Origin: an uncultured Clostridia bacterium
Lineage (GTDB): Bacteria; Bacillota; Clostridia; TANB77; CAG-508
Direction: 5' to 3'
NCBI GenBank assembly: GCA_934167685.1
Contig: CAKPLQ010000036.1
Coordinates: forward strand, 1 to 13,338
DNA: 13,338 nt
Shown here: piece by piece, positions 6,276 to 13,077 of the stretch
Position numbering within the stretch: position 1 is the stretch's first letter
Layout: each line of letters begins with the position of its first letter
The notes under the pieces: model-generated
Databases searched by the model: none
The model's input: the letters and a program-made list of their open reading frames with translations, nothing else
What the model was told of the DNA's origin: nothing
Made by a program: the position numbers and the translations under genes

Positions 6276-8912
6276 TTATAACCATTCTCCTACTTTTTTA
6301 ATATAGATTTTCTTAACAATTTGTACTAAAACTACATATAAAGCAGTCAAACCTGCAACAATTCCATAATATTTTAGCGGCAATATTTCAAAATGAAAGG
6401 CTGAAACATTATGCAATAATATTGGTGCTAATATTGTTCCAACTATTGTTACCATTGTGAGTCCAAGTAGCATTGGACTTGGTCTTGATTGTATAAATGG
6501 TAATTTTGATGTACGCACAAAATGTATAATCAAAGTTTCGCTGATTAAGCATTCAACAAACCATGCTGTTTGAAAATAAGTTTCATATGCTTCACCATTA
6601 TAACCTAATACAAACCAAAATGCCAAAAATGCTAATACATCTATTATTGAACTTACCGGTCCCATTACATTCATAAATGTTCCTAGACCTTTTGTATCCC
6701 ATTTTTTAGGTTTTAACAAAAATTCTTTATCTACATTATCGTATGGAATCGCAATTTGTGAAAAATCATACAAAAAATCTTGTATAAGCATTTGTATTGG
6801 TAGCAATGGCAGAAATGGTAAAAATATACTTGCTATAAATATACTAAATACATCTCCAAAGTCTGAACTTAGTGCCATTTTCATATATTTAATAATATTT
6901 CCATACACTTTTCTTCCCTCTAGCACTCCATTTAATATAACTTTTAGGCTTTTTTCTAGCAATATAATATCACTTGCTTCTTTCGCTATATCTGTTGCAG
7001 TATTTACACATATTCCAACATCAGCATTATGTAATGATGGCGCATCATTAACCCCATCTCCCATATATCCTACAACATGTCCATTTTTCTTTAAGACTGT
7101 TATTATTCTTTCTTTTTGCAAAGGATTCATTCTTGCAAAAACATTAACTTCTTCAACTTCTTTTGATAGTTCTTCATCTGACATTTTATCTATTTCTGCA
7201 CCAATAAGAATTTTTTTATTTTCGATTCCTACCAAATTACATACATTCTCTGTTGCATATTGATTGTCACCTGTTAATATTTTTGTTGTAACTCCATATT
7301 CTTTTAATTTTTTTATTGTTCCTTTAACTTCTTTTTTTGGTGGGTCTAAAAATGCAACAAATCCTATGAATGCCATTTCACTTTCATCTGATTCATTAAA
7401 TATATTTTTTCCTGAATATTCACGTTTTGATGCTAATGCTATAACCTGCATTCCTTGTTTAGCAAGCTTTTGAGCATTCATATTTATATTTTTTATTAAC
7501 TCTTCTGTTAAAGGTTTATGCTCGTCATTTATTTTAGCAGTTGAGCAACCTTTTAAAACTTCTTCTAATGCCCCCTTAGTAATTGTTCTATAATGACCAT
7601 CATGTTCAACAACAACACTCATCTTTTTTCTTGTATAATCAAATGGTATCTCATCTACTTTTTTATAATCCAGTATCTTGTCTTTTATATTATGCTGATT
7701 TCCATATGTGATTATTGCTCTATCAACTAGATTCTTCATTCCTGTACCATAGTAACTATTCAGAAAAGCATATTCTAATATTGATAAATCTTCCTTTCCC
7801 TCAACATTAATATATTTCTGTAAAACTATTTTGTCTAATGTTAATGTACCCGTTTTATCTGTGCATAAAATATCTATTGCTCCTAAATTTTGAATAGATT
7901 GAATATTTTTTACTAATGTTTTCTTTTTAGCTAGTGTTTTTGTACCTTTAGTTAAATTTACATTAACAATCATTGGCAACATCGTTGGAGTTATTCCTAC
8001 TGCAACTGATAATGCAAACAAAACTGCTTCTAATATATCTTTACGTATAAATGCATACATAACAAATACAGCAATTGATACAACAACCATATATCTTATC
8101 AACAACTTTGTTATATTATTCATACCCTTTTCAAAATTTGTTATCTCTTTTTTCCCATCTATCTGTTTCCCCATAGTTCCCAGATATGTAGAAAAACCTG
8201 TATTTATAACAACAGCTGTAGCATTTCCACTTATTACACTTGTTCCCATCAAGCACACATTTGATAGAGAAAAAATCTCATTTATTTCAGAATAAGCATT
8301 TGTTTTCTCAACCGGAGCACTTTCGCCAGTAAAAACAGATTGATTTAAAAATAAATCTTTATTTTCTATTATCATTACATCTGCCGGTATTATTGCCCCC
8401 GCATTTAGATGGACAATATCACCCTTCACTACTTTTTCTGTTTTTATAACTTTCTCTTTGCCATTTCTAACAACTATTGCATTCGAAAACAATTGACTTT
8501 TTAACTTTTGATTAAACTTGTATGTCGAATAATCTTGAACAAACCTAATCATTGCGCTTACAAATCCAATTGCAAATATTATAATTGTTCCTATCTTATC
8601 ATTTGATATTAGCTGATTAATAATAGCTAAAATTACTAAAATAAAAATAAATTTATCTTTAAACGAATTAACAAAAAAGTAAAACCAAGAATGTTTTTCT
8701 TCTTTTACTACTATATTTTCTCCATTATTCTCTAGTCTATGTTCAACTATTTTATCATTTAAACCTTTCTCCGTATCAGTCGAAAATTCTTTTAATATCT
8801 CATCTTTACTCTTTTGTGCTATTTTTTTATATTCTTCTAAAATTTCATTATTTGTATTTTGAGTACTTTGTTTATTTTTTAATTTGTTTTTTATAAAAAA
8901 TAAATTTATCAT
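6276..8912 (-). CDS. mgtA: magnesium-translocating P-type ATPase
   Basis: This membrane pump uses ATP to import Mg2+ (P-type class IIIB). In the 878-residue product from the ATG at 8912-8910, the actuator motif TGES is at 195-198, the phosphorylated aspartate is Asp352 in DKTGTLT, KGA is at 446-448, TGDN at 547-550 and GDGVND at 618-623. Membrane helices flank these, with four in the C-terminal part. The stretch around Asp352 (QNLGAIDILCTDKTGTLTLDKIVL-like) is MgtA-type. An ATG at 8930 would add six residues, but the AGAGG ribosome-binding site (8924-8920) lies inside that extension and 7 nt before the ATG at 8912, so 8912 is preferred. In TM4 the motif reads PTML, where E. coli MgtA has PEML. 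The promoter is at 9011-9038 and the leader contains two repeat hairpins; no M-box riboswitch was recognised. Confidence 0.93.
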   Translation of the reverse strand: MINLFFIKNKLKNKQSTQNTNNEILEEYKKIAQKSKDEILKEFSTDTEKGLNDKIVEHRLENNGENIVVKEEKHSWFYFFVNSFKDKFIFILVILAIINQLISNDKIGTIIIFAIGFVSAMIRFVQDYSTYKFNQKLKSQLFSNAIVVRNGKEKVIKTEKVVKGDIVHLNAGAIIPADVMIIENKDLFLNQSVFTGESAPVEKTNAYSEINEIFSLSNVCLMGTSVISGNATAVVINTGFSTYLGTMGKQIDGKKEITNFEKGMNNITKLLIRYMVVVSIAVFVMYAFIRKDILEAVLFALSVAVGITPTMLPMIVNVNLTKGTKTLAKKKTLVKNIQSIQNLGAIDILCTDKTGTLTLDKIVLQKYINVEGKEDLSILEYAFLNSYYGTGMKNLVDRAIITYGNQHNIKDKILDYKKVDEIPFDYTRKKMSVVVEHDGHYRTITKGALEEVLKGCSTAKINDEHKPLTEELIKNINMNAQKLAKQGMQVIALASKREYSGKNIFNESDESEMAFIGFVAFLDPPKKEVKGTIKKLKEYGVTTKILTGDNQYATENVCNLVGIENKKILIGAEIDKMSDEELSKEVEEVNVFARMNPLQKERIITVLKKNGHVVGYMGDGVNDAPSLHNADVGICVNTATDIAKEASDIILLEKSLKVILNGVLEGRKVYGNIIKYMKMALSSDFGDVFSIFIASIFLPFLPLLPIQMLIQDFLYDFSQIAIPYDNVDKEFLLKPKKWDTKGLGTFMNVMGPVSSIIDVLAFLAFWFVLGYNGEAYETYFQTAWFVECLISETLIIHFVRTSKLPFIQSRPSPMLLGLTMVTIVGTILAPILLHNVSAFHFEILPLKYYGIVAGLTALYVVLVQIVKKIYIKKVGEWL

Positions 8913-8932
8913 TTTCTTACCTCTTTTCATTT

Positions 8933-8963
8933 TGCACCGTTGGGACCGGTTCTCTGCGGTGCA
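8933..8963 (+). repeat. palindromic intergenic repeat, copy 7
   Basis: Standard form, identical over 31 bp to copies 6 and 8. It lies in the mgtA leader, 20 nt upstream of the preferred start codon, and pairs with copy 8 across an 11-nt T-rich spacer like that of copies 1 and 2. Confidence 0.95.
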
Positions 8964-8974
8964 TTTTTCATTTT

Positions 8975-9005
8975 TGCACCGTTGGGACCGGTTCTCTGCG
9001 GTGCA
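8975..9005 (+). repeat. palindromic intergenic repeat, copy 8
   Basis: Standard form, identical to copies 6 and 7. Its right end coincides with the predicted mgtA transcription start near 9004, five nt downstream of the -10 element, so the mgtA RNA would begin with this hairpin in antisense orientation. Confidence 0.95.
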
Positions 9006-9010
9006 TTTTT

Positions 9011-9038
9011 ATTATATCGCAAAAAATATAACTGTGCA
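9011..9038 (-). promoter_or_regulatory. predicted mgtA promoter
   Basis: A consensus -10 TATAAT lies at 9016-9011 on the minus strand. The -35 is weak: TGCACA (9038-9033, 16-nt spacing) or TTGCAC (9039-9034, 17-nt). It overlaps the mazF terminator stem. A poor -35 is compatible with an activator or with low basal expression. Confidence 0.5.
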
Positions 9039-9072
9039 AACTTTATTTAAAATTTTACACAGTTATATTTTT
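9022..9072 (-). terminator. intrinsic terminator of mazF
   Basis: 15-bp perfect arms (9022-9036 and 9058-9072) with a 21-nt loop start 6 nt after the mazF stop codon. On the minus strand the stem ends in a run of six T. A/T tails on both sides could allow plus-strand termination as well. Confidence 0.8.
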
Positions 9073-9077
9073 ATTTT

Positions 9078-9434
9078 TTATATTCCATTATCTAACCCGA
9101 AACTCACACCTAGTGCATTGTTCAACTGATTTATTATCTTACTATCTTCTATATGACCTATTTTTTCTTTTAATCTACTTTTATCTATTGTTCTAATCTG
9201 TTCAGCAAGAACCACTGAATTACTTTTAAGTCCGCTTGTATTTTCTCCTAATTCTATATGTGTTGGTAATTTTGTTTTATTGGTTTGGGATGTTATGGCT
9301 GCTGCAATAACAGTTGGACTATATTTATTTCCTAAATCATTTTGAATGATTAATACTGGTCTTATTCCTCCTTGTTCTGACCCCACAACTGGACTTAAAT
9401 CCGCATAAAACATGTCTCCTCTTTTTACTACCAT
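9078..9434 (-). CDS. mazF: MazF/EndoA-type mRNA interferase
   Basis: This is a PemK/MazF-fold endoribonuclease that cuts single-stranded mRNA at short sites; the close relative in B. subtilis (EndoA) cuts at UACAU. From the ATG at 9434 the 118-residue protein aligns without shift to that family: VKRGDMFYADLSPVVGSEQGG (3-23, a run split only by conservative changes), Arg25 in RPVLIIQND, Thr48 in AAAITSQ, LPTHIEL, and EQIRTIDKSRL. Arg25 and Thr48 match the known catalytic residues, so it should be active. A TTG at 9449 would add five residues, but GGGAG (9447-9443) is placed 8 nt before the ATG and favours the shorter form. No antitoxin gene lies upstream: the 114 nt before it hold no frame, and the next gene is unrelated. 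Its terminator is at 9022-9072. Confidence 0.93.
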   Translation of the reverse strand: MVVKRGDMFYADLSPVVGSEQGGIRPVLIIQNDLGNKYSPTVIAAAITSQTNKTKLPTHIELGENTSGLKSNSVVLAEQIRTIDKSRLKEKIGHIEDSKIINQLNNALGVSFGLDNGI

Positions 9435-9548
9435 CTTCTTCACTCCCAAAAACTACAATTTTAAGTCTATATTTTCGTATCTTTAAACTTAGTTCGAAGT
9501 AAAGTCAATAGTATTCTACATCTATATAATTTATAAAAGCTATTAGTA

Positions 9549-10142
9549 TTATTTTGTACTATTTACCTTTACCTCATTATATAATATGTAAATTGTCGTT
9601 TTTTGTTTGTTGTCCTTTATTTCCATTTGTGTTGGATTATACGTTTTTTTATCTATATGTAATGTTTTGTTACTCGTTTTCATTATTATTTCCGAATTTT
9701 TCTCTTCTACTTGTACCTTACCCACTTTTTCATCTTCTTGATAATCTGTTATAAAAGAGTATAAATCTAAGCAATTATCTCCTAAATAATTATAATTATC
9801 TAAAATAGTGCTTAAATCTAATTGACTGTTTTCTATTTTTGTACTTGTTCCATCATTTTCTATCTTGACACCTGCTATATTACTCGGTTCTATTACTTCT
9901 TGCATACTTTTATCCGGTTGTTGATATGTTTGTTTTAATACATACTTATTGCTGTTTTTATTACTAGTCACATTGACTGTTGCATTTACCTCATATGAAC
10001 TAATATTTAAAATATAGTCTACGATTTCTTGACTAGTCTTATTATTTCCTATTTTTGAATTTTTAACCCAATTTCTATAAAAAAATATTCCACCAACCAC
10101 AAGTACTATTATCAATAATACAATCCAATATTCTTTTCTCAT
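9549..10142 (-). CDS. GerS-like membrane-anchored protein
   Basis: This 197-residue protein has one N-terminal hydrophobic segment (about 6-22) followed by an extracytoplasmic domain. It resembles the germination lipoprotein GerS-related family of Clostridia, which has a LolA-like fold; recognisable parts are ILNISSYEVNATV (44-56), EVIEPSNIAGVKIE (83-96), and LSTILDNYNYLG (110-121). C. difficile GerS is needed for spore cortex processing during germination. Unlike GerS, no lipobox cysteine follows the hydrophobic segment, so anchoring by an uncleaved helix is more likely. The start has AGGAGG at 10155-10150, 7 nt upstream. It lies downstream of dusB on the same strand, after the structured element at 10212-10374. 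The family call is from remembered similarity and its role in this organism is inferred. Confidence 0.65.
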   Translation of the reverse strand: MRKEYWIVLLIIVLVVGGIFFYRNWVKNSKIGNNKTSQEIVDYILNISSYEVNATVNVTSNKNSNKYVLKQTYQQPDKSMQEVIEPSNIAGVKIENDGTSTKIENSQLDLSTILDNYNYLGDNCLDLYSFITDYQEDEKVGKVQVEEKNSEIIMKTSNKTLHIDKKTYNPTQMEIKDNKQKTTIYILYNEVKVNSTK

Positions 10143-10211
10143 ACATAAACCTCCTAAAGTATATGTATTACTCTAGAAAAAAAATATAACTATATCTAAT
10201 ATAAAAAAATA

Positions 10212-10374
10212 AAATATAAACTTTAAATGTAATGACGAATGTGCATGAAGAAACAATAGAACTTCTATGTAGTTTTATGGAAAGAGTTCACGATAGTGGA
10301 AGGGTGCCATAAAACAAATTAGAAGTTCTTAAGTTTCGTAATAAGCCGAGTCATGTAATGCAAAGTTTATATTT
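10212..10374. ncRNA. nested-hairpin element, possible structured RNA (6S-like) or MITE
   Basis: A 163-nt region folds as one long imperfect hairpin. Outer arms of 13 bp (10212-10224 with 10362-10374) are perfect. A bubble of about 25 nt per side holds a possible 5-bp helix ATGAC/GTCAT. Above it are GAAAC/GTTTC (10250-10254 with 10333-10337), a 10-bp stem (10258-10267 with 10320-10329), a 9-bp stem GTTTTATGG/CCATAAAAC (10272-10280 with 10307-10315), and an apical GATA tetraloop hairpin (10287-10300). The closing stem, bubble and long apical stem resemble 6S RNA architecture, but no sequence signature was recognised. The right arm includes the dusB stop codon. On the minus strand the 3' arm is followed by a T-rich tract, and TTTACA (10393-10388) with TATAAA (10371-10366) could be a promoter. 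A terminal-inverted-repeat element is the main alternative. Confidence 0.5.
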
Positions 10375-11353
10375 CATTTTTGGTATTTGTAAAATATTCA
10401 TTTATTTTTTTTAGTAATTCTTCTTTAGTAGTTATATGATTTATCTCATTTCTAAAAGAACTTGAATCTGGCATATTTTTAGTATACCAACTGATATGCT
10501 TTCTCATTTCATTAAGAGCAACCCCCTCGCCTTTATACTTTATATCAAGTTCAATATGTTCTTTTAAAATTTCGTATTTTTCTTGATTTGATGGCTTTGG
10601 TAATTTTTCTCCAGTTTCTAAATAATGTTGAATTTGTTTAAAAATCCAAGGATTTCCCATTGAGCCTCTACCTATTGCAATTCCATCAACACCAGTATAT
10701 TCAAACATAGTTTTAGCAGATTCTTCATCAATAACATCTCCATTACCTATAACAGGAATGTTAACTGTCTCTTTTACTTTTTTTATTATGTCCCAATCAG
10801 CATGACCAGTATAAAACTCATCACGAGTTCTACCATGTATTGTTATTGCCGAGATACCACTTTTTTCTGCTATTTTAGCAATGTCGCAAGCTACAATATG
10901 TTCATTATCCCAACCTTTTCTAAATTTTAAAGTAACTGGAACTTTAGAATTCGCCACTACAGATTTTATTATCTCTTCTGCTTTTTCTAAATCTAATAAT
11001 AATTTGCTTCCATCTCCATTTTTTACTACTTTAGGTGCAGGACATCCCATATTAATATCTACAATATCTGCCAATTCACTTACATATTTTGCAGAATATC
11101 CCATAGCTTCTGGGGCACTGCCAAATATCTGCATACTTATCGGTCTTTTCTCTCTATCTGTATTTAATAGACTTTTAGTCTTTTCATCTCCATAAAATAG
11201 TGCTTTTGAACTTACCATTTCAGCACACACTAATCCCGGATTGAATTTTTCCACAATACGTCTAAAAGGCAGGTCTGTTACACCTGCCATTGGAGCTAAT
11301 ATTAAATTATTTTCTAATTCTACATTTCCTATTTTTAGTTTTTTTAAGTACAT
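10367..11353 (-). CDS. dusB: tRNA-dihydrouridine synthase
   Basis: This FMN enzyme reduces specific uridines in tRNA to dihydrouridine using NADPH. The 328 residues show an N-terminal TIM barrel and a C-terminal helical tRNA-binding domain (from about 245). Visible motifs are LAPMAGVTDLPFR (19-31), catalytic Cys104 in NMGCPAPKV, VTLKFRKGW (139-147), TIHGRTR with FYTGHADW, and the phosphate-binding GNGDV and GIAIGRGSMGNPWIF. The start codon lies 10 nt after the rodA stop, and its AGGGG site overlaps that stop codon, so translation is probably coupled. The last codons and stop lie in the outer arm of the 10212-10374 element. DusB is the usual Firmicute type; it has no direct link with the cell-wall genes. 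Confidence 0.95.
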   Translation of the reverse strand: MYLKKLKIGNVELENNLILAPMAGVTDLPFRRIVEKFNPGLVCAEMVSSKALFYGDEKTKSLLNTDREKRPISMQIFGSAPEAMGYSAKYVSELADIVDINMGCPAPKVVKNGDGSKLLLDLEKAEEIIKSVVANSKVPVTLKFRKGWDNEHIVACDIAKIAEKSGISAITIHGRTRDEFYTGHADWDIIKKVKETVNIPVIGNGDVIDEESAKTMFEYTGVDGIAIGRGSMGNPWIFKQIQHYLETGEKLPKPSNQEKYEILKEHIELDIKYKGEGVALNEMRKHISWYTKNMPDSSSFRNEINHITTKEELLKKINEYFTNTKNEI

Positions 11354-11363
11354 ATTATTACCC

Positions 11364-12476
11364 CTATTTATTAAACATTCCGTTTTTTCTTTGACTACTT
11401 ATATTTAGTAAAACTCCTAAACATAAAAAGCTTGTCATCATTGAACTTCCTCCATAACTTACAAATAATAGCGGTACACCTGTAATTGGAAGCAAGCCCA
11501 TTGTCATTCCTATATTTTCTAATGTGTGAAACAAAAATACTCCAGCTATGCCTGCTGCAACATATGCGCCAGCATCATCTTTTACCCCTTTTGCAACCTG
11601 TATTGATTTCGTAATGATTACTACATTCAATATTATAACTGAACAAGCAACAACAAATCCCATTTCTTCTCCTATTACAGAAAATATGAAGTCTGTAGTT
11701 TTAGGGTATAAGTACCCCAACTGTGTTTGATTACCATTTAATACTCCCATTCCTGTAATTTCGCCTGCACCTATTGCAAGCTTTGATTGCAATATATTAT
11801 ACCCAGCACCTCTTGGGTCTGATTCTGGATGCAAAAATGTATCTATTCTTGATTTCGCATGTTGTGGTAACACAAGATTATAAATAAGTGGCACTGCAAT
11901 TATAATTACTGCAAATGCTGTTATTATGTATTTTTTGTCTATTCCTGCAACAAAAATCATTACTAAAAATGCTACTATATATGCTGTTGCTGTTCCATAA
12001 TCTGGTTCTATTATTATCAATAGTACTGGTACCGCAATTGTTGCTAATATAATTAATAATTTAGGAAATTTATTTATTTCATTTCTATTATTTTTTTGGA
12101 TTGTAGAAATCACATACGCCAAAAATAATATTACAAATACTTTTGCCATTTCCGCCGGTTGAAAAGAAAATAAGTCATTTCCTATAACAAACCAGCTTCT
12201 CGCCCCACTTATTGGTTTTGTAAATAATACTGCTATTATTGATATTATTGCTATACCATATAATATAGGAGATAATTTTATCAGAATTTTGTAATCTATT
12301 AACATAGTTGCAATCATTATTCCGATACTTACCCCCATCCAAATTGCTTGTTTCTTAAATTCATCCAATCCTGAATCATATGATGCGGAAAATAAAGCAA
12401 TTAAGCCAATTCCACATAGTATGATTGCACATATTGGTATCCACCATTCTACTTTTCTTAAATTTCTTACATTCAT
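11364..12476 (-). CDS. rodA: peptidoglycan glycosyltransferase RodA (SEDS family)
   Basis: RodA polymerises lipid II into glycan strands in the membrane, working with a class B PBP during cell elongation. The 370 residues contain about ten membrane helices. SEDS landmarks are GARSW (91-95), FQPAEMAKV (105-113), EPDYGTA (157-163), the essential extracytoplasmic Asp262 in KTTDFIFSVIGEE, and TGVPLLFVSYGGSS (332-345). Placement directly after minE and overall length favour RodA over FtsW. The start codon is 4 nt after the minE stop and its ribosome-binding site (AAAGAGTG) lies in the end of minE, so the two are translationally coupled. It belongs to the minD-minE-rodA-dusB unit; the PBP at 4458 is a possible but unproven partner. 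Confidence 0.95.
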   Translation of the reverse strand: MNVRNLRKVEWWIPICAIILCGIGLIALFSASYDSGLDEFKKQAIWMGVSIGIMIATMLIDYKILIKLSPILYGIAIISIIAVLFTKPISGARSWFVIGNDLFSFQPAEMAKVFVILFLAYVISTIQKNNRNEINKFPKLLIILATIAVPVLLIIIEPDYGTATAYIVAFLVMIFVAGIDKKYIITAFAVIIIAVPLIYNLVLPQHAKSRIDTFLHPESDPRGAGYNILQSKLAIGAGEITGMGVLNGNQTQLGYLYPKTTDFIFSVIGEEMGFVVACSVIILNVVIITKSIQVAKGVKDDAGAYVAAGIAGVFLFHTLENIGMTMGLLPITGVPLLFVSYGGSSMMTSFLCLGVLLNISSQRKNGMFNK

Positions 12477-12480
12477 TTAA

Positions 12481-13053
12481 TCACTCTTTTTTATAAGATT
12501 TATTTTCTTTCTTTTCATTTGTTTTTTCTGTTTTTTTAGCTTCTGTATTTTGTTCTTTCTTATTATCAGTTTTTTCTTTAGTTTTATCTGCTTCACTTTC
12601 TTTTTTTAAATCTTTATTATTGGTATTATTTTTATTCTCATTAGACTTTTTTTCAGCATTTTGGCTTTCATTAGATGTTTTTATTTCTTGCTTTTTACCT
12701 TTTTGTATATTTGTATTCTTCTCACCGCTTTTTTTTACTTGAGCTGTTTGCCTTACTTCATCTTTAATGTTTAATATTGGAATATTTGCATATAATGCTG
12801 GAGCTCCATTACTTCCATCCTCATTGTCTTTATTTGTTAGCCTTACATCCATTGCACTTTCATCTATATCTATATATTTTTTTATAACTTCTATTATTTC
12901 TTGTTTCATCAAATCTAAAAAGTCTGCAGATACATTAGCTCTATCTTGCATTAATACTAAATGCAATCTTTCTTTTGCCGCATCTTTAGATTTTAATGTT
13001 TGTTCTTCTTTTTTGGTCATTTTCTTAAAAAAATTCATTATGCTTTCAAACAT
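12481..13053 (-). CDS. minE: cell division topological specificity factor MinE with long charged tail
   Basis: MinE drives MinD off the membrane and so restricts the division inhibitor to the poles. Residues 1-12 form the amphipathic membrane-targeting segment (MFESIMNFFKKM), 24-60 the MinD-contact helix region (AKERLHLVLMQDR at 26-38 and EIIEVIKKYIDID), and 66-95 the topological domain ending in ALYANIPILN. The product is 190 residues, about twice the usual length. Residues about 101-190 are almost only K, E, N, T, Q, S and D and look disordered. The frame has no break, and the next ribosome-binding site lies in its end, so the tail is probably real. GGAGGG at 13068-13063 is 9 nt before the ATG; the minD stop is 24 nt upstream. 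Confidence 0.93.
   Translation of the reverse strand: MFESIMNFFKKMTKKEEQTLKSKDAAKERLHLVLMQDRANVSADFLDLMKQEIIEVIKKYIDIDESAMDVRLTNKDNEDGSNGAPALYANIPILNIKDEVRQTAQVKKSGEKNTNIQKGKKQEIKTSNESQNAEKKSNENKNNTNNKDLKKESEADKTKEKTDNKKEQNTEAKKTEKTNEKKENKSYKKE
12484..12753 (-). other. low-complexity K/E/N-rich tail of MinE
   Basis: About 90 codons at the end of minE encode a polyampholyte tail with many KE, NK and TK repeats. On the plus strand it appears as a T- and pyrimidine-rich stretch. It is absent from ordinary MinE proteins as I know them. Confidence 0.8.
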
Positions 13054-13077
13054 TATTTATTACCCTCCAACTTTTGT

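Noticed and set aside
8913..8930. mgtA start at the upstream ATG (8930)
   Set aside because: The ribosome-binding site AGAGG lies downstream of that ATG and fits the ATG at 8912; nothing suitable precedes 8930 except the repeat.
2069..9005. CRISPR array
   Set aside because: The repeats are dispersed over 7 kb, occur singly or in pairs, and the spacers are short T-rich runs rather than unique 30-40-nt sequences.
8913..9010. M-box magnesium riboswitch upstream of mgtA
   Set aside because: The leader is taken up by the two 31-nt repeats and is too short for the M-box aptamer.
8884..9129. A plus-strand frame with a duplicated peptide (HRWDRFSAVHF twice)
   Set aside because: The duplication is only the translation of repeat copies 7 and 8. 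There is no ribosome-binding site, and the frame overlaps the ends of mgtA and mazF.
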